Shown here one piece after another: positions 50,801 through 60,460 of a DNA stretch of 64,000 bases. The position numbers and the translations under genes were made by a program. The stretch's first letter is position 1; every line of letters starts with the position of its first letter. The notes beneath the pieces were generated by a model, which saw only the letters and a list, made by a program, of their open reading frames with translations, had not been told where the DNA came from and made no database searches. The DNA comes from Fratercula arctica (Eukaryota > Chordata > Aves > Charadriiformes > Alcidae): the NCBI GenBank assembly GCA_947846985.1, contig CANTUZ010000005.1, forward strand, positions 50,619,389 through 50,683,388, in the 5' to 3' direction.

Positions 50801-52044
50801 ATGTTTAGAGTAATATTTTACATTTATGCATCCCCCCACTTCTTCAAGAAACTACGAAGTCAGGGGCTAGATTATTAATTTCCCTACATTTCCTCTTAAA
50901 AATAATATATTGTGGGCCTATATTCTCATCAGGTTGCTGTCTCAGTTGGATCTAGAGCCAAAGCTTTACCCTCTAGCCATCCTGGCCGGCAGCCTACATC
51001 AAGGCCTCACACCTCCGACTCTGGGATCTCTTGCTATTTCCTTTCGCCAGCCATAGGGCAAAGGCATAATCTCAATTTGTACGAATAACTGCGCTGAAGT
51101 GTATTCACCTCCAATGTAGTGAAAGAAGTGTACCCCAGGCAGCATGTGCATACTGTTAAAATCATTCATTAAAATTCTCAGCTGTGCTAGTCTACAGTTT
51201 CATCTACTAATCCAGGTTAACAGCTCTCCATTTTCTAAGAGGCGGTAAACGAGAAGATGGCATTCACCAGGCATTTGAGAGACACCATTGGAGGAAGGTA
51301 TTAGGCAGAGTATAGCTTAAACTAAGTTTTTGTCATATACAAAATTGCTTTAATAACCTTTCAACTCATGAAGATTGCAGCTGAAACATTTTTAAGGCCC
51401 AGCACTTCAGTGCAACTAATATTCTTCTTGACATTTGATATGTCACATGAAGAAATTCAGGTGTAAAATGCATTGTAGACAAAAGACTTTCTTGCCTCTG
51501 GAAGAAACTCATAAATTGGTTGAATTGTCAGGAAAATGGCAGTCAGTAAGGGACAAGAATGCAAACAGATTTACAGCTGTGGGAGCTCCTGAAGGACATA
51601 CGCATTGACTTAAATGGCAGTCTGGAAACATCTCTGGACTTAGATCCTCCTCTCCAATAAACTCTCATCCTTGATTGCATCCTACAGACCACAAGGCCAG
51701 CAGAAAGCACAAGACTTGAGCCAAGTGAAAAGCTAAGCCAGAGGAGGACAATACAAGGTATTGACTTGTAACCTATCTGAAGTGGATTGTTAAAAGGGTT
51801 CAGTTCAGGGAAAACTGATTTCAGGGCATTCCTTTATACCACATTTGAGCTTCACTTAGAAAAAATAAGCATGTCAAGATATGCCATTGGGATTTATACT
51901 GGCATATAAAATAAAAACCAGTAATGCACTGGGTAGCCATAAATGCTAGGAAATAACATTTCCCAGAAAAGCAAAACTTAATCCCTACCACCATACATTA
52001 ATATGACATTTGGTGGGTTGTTTTTTCTTTTATTTTTTCATTAG

Positions 52045-52081
52045 CTGTTTTGATTCCTGGGCTACCACCGCAGGTCCACAG
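52045..52081 (+). other. Candidate 37-nt microexon, gene unknown
   Basis: A long T/C tract (TTTTTTCTTTTATTTTTTCATTAG) ends at 52044 and the donor CAG/GTAAGA begins at 52082, so both splice signals are close to consensus. The 37-nt insert reads VLIPGLPPQVHR in one frame and CFDSWATTAGPQ in another; a third contains a stop at once. It could be an alternative microexon, a noncoding-RNA exon, or a decoy. I do not recognise the peptide, and no linked exon can be identified. Confidence 0.25.
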
Positions 52082-52499
52082 GTAAGAGAACATGGGTAGA
52101 CCTACAAATGACTTAGGGATGCTAGTACAGCAAATTAGTCTCATCCAAGCCCCAGCTTTCACTCAAAGTACTTCTGTGAGAGGACATCAGAAATACTCAG
52201 TTGTTGACTGCACAGCCTTTTCTCTTTTTGAAACTTCACCCTGTTCCCAGTACTTCACAGAAAGGATCACACTAGTCCAACCTTTAACCCACTAAATTCA
52301 AAGACAAGAGGGAAAAAAAAAAACAGCGTAGCTCCAGTTTCCAGTGGGCAGTTCCCCAGACAGAGTAGAAGGCCAGATCTTACTTCTGATTCTCTTGAAG
52401 GAACTTCCAAGTCATTTCTGCAAGAAGTGAGAAACGGATACTATGACCAGGATTAGAGGGGCTCTGCCCCGAGGCATTTGATGGCCTGACACATCAGAC

Positions 52500-52808
52500 C
52501 TACAGAAGTATAAAGCGCTAGTGGACATGGGTGCACCATCAAGCTATAGAGGGGCAGAACCCATTTGTATTTCTGGAGCGACAGGGGGATCCCAAGAGTT
52601 GACTGTACTGGAAGCGGAAGTAAACCTAACTGGGAATGAGTGGCAAAAGCATCCCATTGTGATTGGCCCAGAGGCTCCATGCATCCTTGGTATAGATTAC
52701 CTCAGGAGAGGGTATTTTAAGGACCCAAAAGGGTACCAGTGGGGCTTTGGCAAAGCTGCCTTGGAGATGGAGGAAGTTAAACAACTGTCTACCTTGCCTG
52801 GTCTCTAG
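52500..52808 (+). pseudogene. ERVL protease remnant
   Basis: The frame contains ALVDMGAPSS, the retropepsin active-site loop, with the catalytic aspartate codon at 52524-52526. The usual Asp-Thr-Gly is Asp-Met-Gly. The flap region is poorly preserved, but the C-terminal ILGIDYL signature is present near 52686-52706. In an intact virus this aspartic protease acts as a dimer and cuts Gag and Pol into mature proteins. The upstream gag-pro region is in another frame and has stops. The frame closes at 52808, and the next recognisable frame begins in the RT region. Confidence 0.88.
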
Positions 52809-52959
52809 GAGGACCCTTCTGTTGAGGGGCTGTTGAGGGTTGAAGAACAACAGGTGCTGATCGTTACCACAATGATGCATTGGCAGAAATATCGCACTGA
52901 GACTCTCTGATTCCCATCCATAAGCTGATTTGTCAACTAGAGGTTCAAGGATGAACAGC

Positions 52960-53745
52960 AAAACTCACTCACCCTTTAATAGTCCCATATGGCCGGTGTG
53001 AAAATCTAATGGAGAATAGAGGCTAACTGTAGACTATCGAGGCCTGAATGAAGTCACGCCACCGCTGAGCGCTGCTGTGCTGGACATGCTAGAACTCCAG
53101 TATGAACTGGAGTCCGAGGCATCCAGGTGGTATGCCACAACTGATATAGCGAATGCATTCTTCTCGATCCCTTTGGCAGCAGAGTGCAGGCCACAGTTTG
53201 CTTTCACTTGGAGGGGCGTCCAGTACACCTGGAATCGACTGCCCCAGGGGTGGAAACACAGCCCCACCATTTGCCATGGACTGATCCAGACTGCACTGGA
53301 ACAGGGTGAAGCTCCGGAACATCTGCAATACATTGACGACATCATTGTATGGGGCAACACAGCAGAAGAAGTTTTTGAGAAAGGGAGTAAAATAGTTTGA
53401 ATCCTTCTGAAAGCTGGTTTTGCCATAAAATGAAGTAAGGTCAAGGGACCTGCGCAGGAGATTCAGTTTTTGGGAATGGCAGGATGGACACCGTCAGATC
53501 CCAATGGGTGTGATAACAAAATAGCAGCTATGTCTCCACATAGCAAAAAGGAAACACAAGCCTTCTTACACGTTGTGGGTTTTTGGAGGATGCATATCCC
53601 AGATTACAGTCTGATTGTAAGCCCTCTGTATCAAGTGAATGATTTTAAATGGGGCCCTGAGCAACAACAAGCTTTTGAACAAATTAAACAGGAAATAGAC
53701 CATGTAGTAGCCCTGGGGCCAATCCGGGCAAGGTAAGATGTTAAA
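52960..53745 (+). pseudogene. ERVL reverse transcriptase remnant
   Basis: RT motifs run in order: a VDYRGLNEVTPP segment near 53030, motif A as TTDIANAFFSIPL near 53140-53175, FAFTWRGVQYTWNRLPQGWK near 53200-53255, and the catalytic YIDD box at 53329-53340, which is intact. Stops interrupt the frame before the VDYRGLN segment and after 53398. A later piece at 53470-53736 (FLGMAGW, FLHVVGFWRMHIPDYS) covers the thumb and connection. The enzyme would have copied viral RNA to DNA. The tyrosine-isoleucine-Asp-Asp form and PQGWKHSP phrase are typical of ERVL and foamy-like RTs. Confidence 0.93.
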
Positions 53746-54660
53746 AATATGCTCTATACCGCAGCTGGGGAGAATGGCCCTACCTGGAGCCTCTGGCAGA
53801 AAGCACCAGGGGAGACTCGAGGCTGACCACTAGGGTTTTGGCATTGGGGATACAGAGGATCCAAAGCTCGCTACACTCCAACAGAAAAAGAGATATTGGC
53901 AGCATACGAAGGGGTCTGAACTGCTTTGGAAGTGGTTGGTACAGAAGCACAGCTCCTCTTAGCACCTCGACTGCCGGTGCTGGGTTGGACATTCAAAGAA
54001 AGGGTCCTCACCACACATCATGCAACTGATTCTACATGGAGTAAGTGGATTGCACTGATCACACAGAGAACTCGAATGGGAAACTCCAGTCACCGAGGAA
54101 CTCTGGAATTGGTCATGGACTGGCCAGAAGGCAAGGATTTTGGAATGTCACCACAGGAGGAAGTTACGCATGCAGAAGAGGCCTCCCTGTATAATAACCT
54201 ACCAGAAAATGAGAAGAAATATGCCCTGTTCACTAATGGGTCCTGTCAGATTGTGGGAAAGCATCGAAAGTGGAAGGCTGCTGTATGGAGTCCTACATGA
54301 CAAGTTGCAGATGCCAGTGAAGGACAAGGTGAATCAAGCAAGTTTGCAGAGGTGAAAGTCATTCAGCTGGCCTTAGACATTGCAGAATGAAAAAAAAGGC
54401 CAGTACTTTATCTCTACACTGACTCATGAATCGTGTCAAATGCTCTGTGGGGGTGGTTACAGCAGTGGAAGCAGGGCAACTGGCAGCACAGAGGCAAACC
54501 CATCTGGACTGCTGAACTGTGGCAAGATATTGCTGCCCGGATAGAGAATTTAGTTGTGAAAGTACGCCATGTAGATGCCCAGGTACCCAAGAGTCTGGCC
54601 ACTAAGGAACATCAAAACAATCAGCAGGTGGATTGGGTTGCTAAGACTGAAGTGGCTTAG
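53746..54660 (+). pseudogene. ERVL connection and RNase H remnant
   Basis: After a connection region in several frames (about 53780-54120, including an EVVGTEAQLLLAPRLPVLGW stretch), an RNase H domain is visible. Its first catalytic box, normally TDGS, reads TNGS with the aspartate codon changed to AAT at 54235-54237. A later YTDS box keeps its aspartate (54421-54423) but a TGA follows at once. The end of the domain shows VRHVDAQVPKSLATKEHQNN near 54555-54620. RNase H degrades the RNA strand after reverse transcription. With one acid lost and several frame breaks this copy cannot do so. Confidence 0.88.
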
Positions 54661-55529
54661 GTGGATCTGGACTGGCAACATAATTATTCATAGTTTGATG
54701 GGCCCATGACACCTCAGGCCATCAAGGAAGGGATGCAACCTACAGATGAGCTCGTGACTGAGCCGTGGAGTTGACCATGGACAGTATTGCACAGGTTATC
54801 CATGAATGTGAGACACGCACTGCAATCAAACAAGCCAAGCGGTTAAAGCCTCTTTGGTATAGAGGACAACGGCTGAAATATAAATATGGGGAGACCTGGT
54901 AGATTGATTATATCACACTCCCCAAACCTGCCAAGGCAAGCACCATGTGCTCACAATGGTGGAAGCAACCACCGGATGGCTGGAAACATACCCTGTGCCC
55001 CATGCCACCACCTGGAACACTGTCCTCGGCCTTGAAAAACAAGTCCTGTGTCAACATGGCACCCCAGAGAGATCTGAGTCAGACAACGGGACTCATTTCC
55101 AAAACAGCCTCATAGACACCTTGGGCCAAAGAGCATGACATTGAGTGGGTATATCAGATCCCCTATCATGTACCAGCCTCCGGAAAGATCGAACAATACA
55201 AAGGACTGTTAAAAACCACACTGAGAGCAATGTGTGGTGCATCCTTAAAACACTGGGATGCACATTTATCAAAAGCTACCTGTCTAGTTAACACCAGGGG
55301 ACCTACCAATCGATCTGGTCCTGCCCAATCAAAACTTCCACGTACTGTAGAAGGGGATAACGTCCCTGCAGTGCACGTGAAGAATATGTTAAGGAAGACA
55401 GTCTGGGTTAGTCCTGCCTCAGGCAAAGTCACACCCATCCATCGCTCAAGGACCTGGGTGCACTTGGTGGGTGATGCGGCAGGATGGGGACGTCTGATGT
55501 ATACTTCATGGGGATCTGATGTTGGGTGA
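54661..55529 (+). pseudogene. ERVL integrase remnant
   Basis: The integrase core is recognisable. The first catalytic Asp lies in IDYITLP (codon 54906-54908) just after an in-frame TAG. The second lies in SDNGTHFQN (codon 55082-55084). The glutamate lies in GKIEQY (codon 55191-55193). The D-to-E spacing is 109 bases, where D-35-E needs 108, so a single-base insertion lies between them, at GGG near 55126. The N-terminal zinc-binding region near 54780-54860 is partial, and the C-terminal domain continues to about 55529 (WVSPASGKVTPIHRS). Integrase joins the viral DNA to the host chromosome. Confidence 0.93.
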
Positions 55530-56069
55530 GAATAGCCAGTGTATCAAATTGCATTATGTTAATTGCTAAATAACCCTGCCACTATATGTCCTCATTACTA
55601 TAATTGCTATCAGTTGCACTACAGTAAGAATCACTAAACTAATGACAGATGGACTTTGATGCAAAAACCGAGTAAAGTGCAGCGGTGATGGGATCAGAAC
55701 TGACCTCAGCAGCTGGCACCCAGCAATTTCATCGATATTGACATCTTCAACCCATGGACCATGGACATAAGCCGCACCAGATACATCAGCCACAAACTCA
55801 GAAAATACAGCATGCAACAGTCCAGCACCACACACTGTCTTGCCTACCCTGAGAAGCTGTTCTAACAGATGGAGCCCAAATCATGGATTAAATGAACTCA
55901 ACAGACATTTTAGAGGGATGGCCCATAGACTAAGGGCATTATATCTGTATGAATATACATGTACATATATATATATATATATCTCAAAGACAGGAAAAAT
56001 GGTGTCGATTAATTGGAAATTGTAAGATCTGGGCATGATGTAGATGGTATAGAATCAAGGGGTGGATAA
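55530..56069 (+). other. ERV region between integrase and 3' LTR, hydrophobic ORF
   Basis: About 540 bases separate integrase from the LTR, more than a pol-only ERVL needs. A short frame at 55576-55656 encodes a hydrophobic helix (VLITIIAIS core) followed by basic and polar residues and a stop, as at the end of an Env transmembrane subunit. No surface-subunit or fusion-peptide region is seen. The stretch may be an env remnant, a non-viral ORF, or chance. A short (TA)n run occupies 55964-55982. The candidate polypurine tract AAGGGGTGGA lies at 56057-56066, just before the LTR. Confidence 0.5.
55964..55982. repeat. (TA)n microsatellite
   Basis: About nine AT dinucleotides inside the 3' part of the ERV. 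Confidence 0.85.
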
Positions 56070-56434
56070 CATCCTGGCTTCAGTGGGGATAGAGTTCATT
56101 TTCCGCAGGCTCTGGCAGGGGACACAGGTATTCTGTACCATGTACTGCCATGCCCAGCCTATAGCTGGGAGCTGACTGGGGGAGAAGGTGGGAATCGCAG
56201 CTTGGGAGTGGGCTGGGATGTCCCAGGTCCAGTCAGTGAGTGGTGGTACCGTAATCATGTTTGTACATTCCTCTATCAGTGTTGTTGTTTCCTTGTTCCC
56301 TTTACTGTTCTGTTAAACTGCCTTTGTCTCAACTCACAAGTTTTGCCTTTTTCTTCTAATACTCCCCCATGGCTGTCAGGGGGCGAGAGAGCAGCTTGTG
56401 GTTCTTTGTTGCCATCTGAGGCTAAACCATGACA
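56070..56434 (+). mobile_element. 3' LTR of the ERVL provirus
   Basis: The LTR begins CATCCTGGCTTC (TG of the ancestral TGTCCTGG changed to CA) immediately after a polypurine-like AAGGGGTGGA and ends GGCTAAACCATGACA at 56434. It matches the solo LTR at 35649-35936 (opposite strand) across the first 70 and last 120 bases or so, including CTCTGGCAGGGG-ACACAGGTATTC, TTAAACTGCCTTTGTCTCAAC and GGTTCTTTGTTGCC. At 365 bp it is 77 bp longer than the solo copy, so the middle differs. No 5' LTR is present for age comparison. Confidence 0.92.
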
Positions 56435-56507
56435 CATACTCCTTGCCTCCCCTCCCAGCTAATTTAAAAACTTTAATTAAGTTTTCCTAGATTTGGAGAT
56501 TTCCTAA

Positions 56508-56508
56508 A

Positions 56509-56571
<63 letters not shown>
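56508..56571. repeat. (AAT)n trinucleotide microsatellite
   Basis: About 21 uninterrupted AAT/TAA units begin 74 bases beyond the LTR end. The repeat is perfect over its length, so it is likely polymorphic. Confidence 0.95.
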
Positions 56572-56573
<2 letters not shown>

Positions 56574-56725
56574 GTAAACTGTTACCCTGAAGGCAAGACA
56601 ATACTAAGAACAGGTTGAAAACAGGTTGTAGAGAAATGTGTTGTTTCTTGAATTTCTGTGTGTCTGGTCAACTGCACTGCCGAGGTCTGAAGACTGTTTT
56701 TATCCTTATTTTTCATATGTTACAG

Positions 56726-56826
56726 GTTGGTTTGGTTTTTTTGGGGTTTTTTTGGGCTTTTTTGTTTTTTTGTTTTGTTTTGTTTTGGGTTTGTTTTGTT
56801 TTGTTTTGGTTTGGTTTTTTTTTTTG
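56726..56826. repeat. (GTTTT)n/GGTTTT-rich tract
   Basis: T-runs separated by G or GG extend over about 100 bases. Open frames through it (Phe/Gly/Val/Trp-rich on plus, Lys/Asn/Pro/Gln-rich on minus) are repeat artefacts. Confidence 0.88.
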
Positions 56827-59800
56827 TGGTAGCTCTATTATAGGCTAGAGTATTAAAGCTATGTTGGGCTTCTGAGTTTAGAGTTCTTAAAGCCTTTCTC
56901 TGAGAGTGCTGCTTTTGCTTTTTGCTCTTCACTCTTCCTTTGACTTCAGTATGTTGTAGGAAAGGGAAGGAAAGGGATGGTTTCCTTTCTACTTAAAATT
57001 CACAAGTATTAATATGTAAATGTATATGTGATAACTGTCCAACAAAATAAGAAAAATTTCCTAGTTCTGTTAACAAAGATAAATGCTAGTTAAAAATTCT
57101 ACTAGTGGCGGTATTTTAAGTCTTCTCTAGCACTTAGGCTACTCTTCTGTTCTTTGCTAAGCATTTTAAAAGTTTCTGAAGCAACGAGATTACTAGAGGT
57201 ACAATATGTACATATACATGCTTATATGTTATAGATATGTGCCAATACATACGTGAGCAACACACATGTGTGTAATGCCCCTTGCACCATAAAATCACTG
57301 TTTATTAAGCAGTGTATTGTCATTATAAAGTAATGTAGTATATACAGGGGTTAGAAAAAATTTTTTTGAAAGTGAAGTTCAGGCTTCTGTATCCATAGTA
57401 AAACATCAAAATTACCTGCCCGCCTCAGGTGGTGAACACCCAAAAACATATAAAAGTCAATATAAGGAGCAGGTGTTCAGGCACTACTCTTAAGCATTGC
57501 TAATACATTTTCAAGTACACTTTTTCCACTTACAAAATGGTGATCTTACTGTGTTAGCTATGTCAGCTGCACAGGCTGCTGGCTAATTTCACTGTTGTTA
57601 AGAGAAGAAATGTAATTTAGCAAAGCGTGATGAGCTTCTGTCAGCCTAAGTGGATCTGCCTGTCTGTTGTGTTGTTGCCTAGCACTTCAGACAGTAAACA
57701 CTTGGAAAAGCAAATTGTTGGCTCTTTGGCTACTTGCTCAAGCCAGATGGAGTCCCATTTGGTACCTTTTACTAGGAAGGACGTAACTGATTATCTGGTG
57801 ATTTTTCTTTCTTTCTTTCTCTCTTTGCATCTCCCTCATTTTACTGAGATTAGAACAGCATATTGAGCAAATGCCACATGTTCTTGTACAGTCAGAAACC
57901 TTCAGGTGCTAATCTGCATTACCGTCATTTACTCCGGTGTAACTTTTTTAGACTGAAGAAATACATTTCACAGAGCAAACTAGAAAAATATTGCTGTAAC
58001 AGAGCCTTCTTTTGATACTATTCCGTAATCTGTCGCTTCCTCTATCTTAAACTGTCCTTGCAATATCCTTTTTTCCCCCTCTTGCTTCAGTTTCCAGCAG
58101 CCCTGGGAACTATTATATTAATAGGCAAGGTTATATTAAAGTGTATGTTTTATATTTGCAAATCAGTGTGTATTCTTTCAGTTTTGTGTGCTGTCAATGG
58201 CAAAAGCCTATAGTTGTGTGGATTTCTTACGAAACCTAAATTTCAGAAGTTGCTTGCTTGCGGTTAACGTCATGCTGTAATTGTAGATAGGAACTCAGGT
58301 CTTCTGATTGTTCAGCTGCAAAATAGCTTTGTTAGGACACTGACACTGAATTATTTTGTAATTTCTTGGGAAGTTCATGGCTTCAAAACCAAGTGATGAC
58401 ACAGAGGCATACCAGTGTTCCCCTTTGGCCTCTGCCAGTATTGAAGTTTAGTAAGTTTTAATGTGCCAGGAAGGAATTTTTTATCAATTTGCATTAGAAA
58501 TAAACATAAGTATGATAACTGCAGAATATTAAACAGTAGGGTATGTTTCTGTGTTATTAACTTCAGAACAGATTCTGTTTAGCTCTACCAAAACTCCCTC
58601 CAAAGGGTGATAGGATGTTCTAAAATTGTTTTTTTTCCTGAATAATTGAAGAAATGTAAGCAGACTTCTGCAAACCCTCTGGGGTTTTGTTTCCATATAG
58701 ACTATCGCAGGTGTTGTTTCTTTCAATCAACGGCTTTTAGTGCTGCACCATGACATTCAATAAAGTTATCCAGTAAAAAGGTAATAAAACTGGTATTAAC
58801 CTCAGAGACCGCTGAAGAATAGAGTTAATCAAACGGGGGTCAATGACACTGATTACTTCTCAACAGCTTACCTCAGGATCAGAAGTAATGAAACAAACAG
58901 TGATTTGAGTAGGATAGAAAGAACATGTCTGTGTAATATAGTGCAATAGCAAAAGGTTTATGCTATTTTTTTTTAAAGGTTGCAGTTGCCACTCCCTCAC
59001 TGCGTTACCCAATGCATCTAAAGTATATCTACTCCTCAGCCTCATATCTAAGGATAATTCGATGTAATGTTTGATTACCAGTTCTCTGAAATCAGTGATG
59101 AATGTAACAAAGGTCATTTAGATTCTCTTTTAATCTTGCTTGTTTGCATATAAAATGGTTTTATGCCAGCCAAGTTGCTGGTAAGTTTTGCTGACACTGG
59201 AAGCAATATTTGTAAATATTTCTCTATACACTGTTGGGTTGTCAATGCACCTGATTCACCTTGTTTGATTTTTTTGTTGTTATTGTTGCATGTCCTTCTC
59301 AGAAAACATTAGTGTTTACAACAGTTCTGGCTATATACATAGTCCAATGTGATTAGTATATGAAAACTCTCCAAAGTCTACATGGAATACATTTTACGTG
59401 TACACAACCTTTCCAGTATAGATAGTTAGGAATAATTTCTTTGGGAATATTGAACACTTCAAATGCTAGTGAAGAAGAAGCTGTATTTTAAAACAAGTGG
59501 AAAAGGACTTATGGAGAATATTACTACCCAAAAAGACAGAATAGTAAAATCATCATAGCTTTTTTCTTTGAGGATTGTTTCTTATAAAATAAAAAGGGAA
59601 AATTTTGACATAAACAGAGTGCCAGCTTATTCCTTGCTCAGGACCCTGCTTTAATTTGCTATTATCTCAGTAAACCTTGCAGGATACTTGAGCTGACATG
59701 AGGCACAGATGCATTATCTGACTCTTCTCCATGCCAAACTGCTCTTTGGGCAGAGCGTTAGATGAATAGATTACATACCTCCCAGAAGACATGGGCAGTG

Positions 59801-60428
59801 ACAGATAATGTGCCTTTGTCTACGCCTTCTTCCTTGTAGCCCTGCTACCTTTAAGAGGTCTCTGAAATACATGTTTTGTTCCCTTCCCCAGGTACTCAGT
59901 ATAAGTACGCTTCCAGGTGTTTATATGTAGTGTCCAAGAGCTTTCTGATGTGCAGAAACACCTTACCTCCCCACATCTCTGTCAACAGAGCTTCCTGCTC
60001 AAGGAGCATTTCACCAGATATGGTGAGTTTTCTGTGAAGAGTTCATGGGACCTGCAGCTGTTTCTCACCGTCATGATCCAGGCTGTACTGCTAACTACTC
60101 TCAGCATAAATCTGTTCTTCTTTCCCAAACCCATGAAGAAATTTTTATTGTATTACATGAAATCTTACAGATCTTTTTTTGTCTACAAAGCCTCTCTGAT
60201 TCCAGTGGTTCCTCATAAGGATACTGAAGTCTCCACTCCAGACTAGTTCAGCTTTGCATAGTCTTGAAAATAACAAATCATTCTGTAGCATACCAGTGTG
60301 GCTGGAGGAATTTCTTTCCTTCCAAACACTCGGAGTAAAGAGCATTAATTTACCATCTGCCTTTGGGTACTGATTCTTGTTTATGATCCAGATACACCAG
60401 TAGATATATTTTTGCTCTCAACTGTAAT

Positions 60429-60460
60429 GTTTTTTTTTGTTTGGGTTTTTTTTTTTTTTT
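60429..60460. repeat. T-rich tract
   Basis: Two T runs separated by GTTTGGG. Low-complexity sequence. Confidence 0.8.

Larger units (their letters stand above)
35937..52309. other. Unique noncoding DNA, 35.9-52.3 kb
   Basis: Over 16 kb with no recognised dispersed element or gene. It contains small hairpins (41957, 43310), A/T homopolymers near 42292 and 44796, a C-run at about 40301, a modestly GC-rich patch at about 50940-51060 and the microexon candidate at 52045. The longer open frames (for example 48877-49230 plus, 45055-45363 plus, 46658-46927 minus) have no motif I recognise. Confidence 0.6.
52310..56434 (+). mobile_element. ERVL-class endogenous retrovirus, 5'-truncated
   Basis: Protease, reverse transcriptase, RNase H and integrase follow in the order expected of a retroviral pol, ending in a 3' LTR with avian ERVL ends. 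The 5' LTR, primer-binding site and nearly all of gag are absent. The 5' limit is uncertain (52310-52500): the sequence just before the protease has a degraded frame with an LQEVRNGYYDQD-like stretch that may be the gag-pro border. Stops, frameshifts and active-site changes occur in every domain, so the copy is defective. It is an old insertion; the missing left half was lost by deletion or lies beyond a rearrangement. Confidence 0.95.

Noticed and set aside
50940..51060. Modestly GC-rich patch
   Set aside because: No splice sites, ORF or repeat signature could be identified; too weak to call.
59917..60246. 109-codon plus-strand ORF with a hydrophobic middle
   Set aside because: The hydrophobicity looks incidental and no start context or homology is apparent. 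The opposite strand gives a slightly better LINE-like hint.
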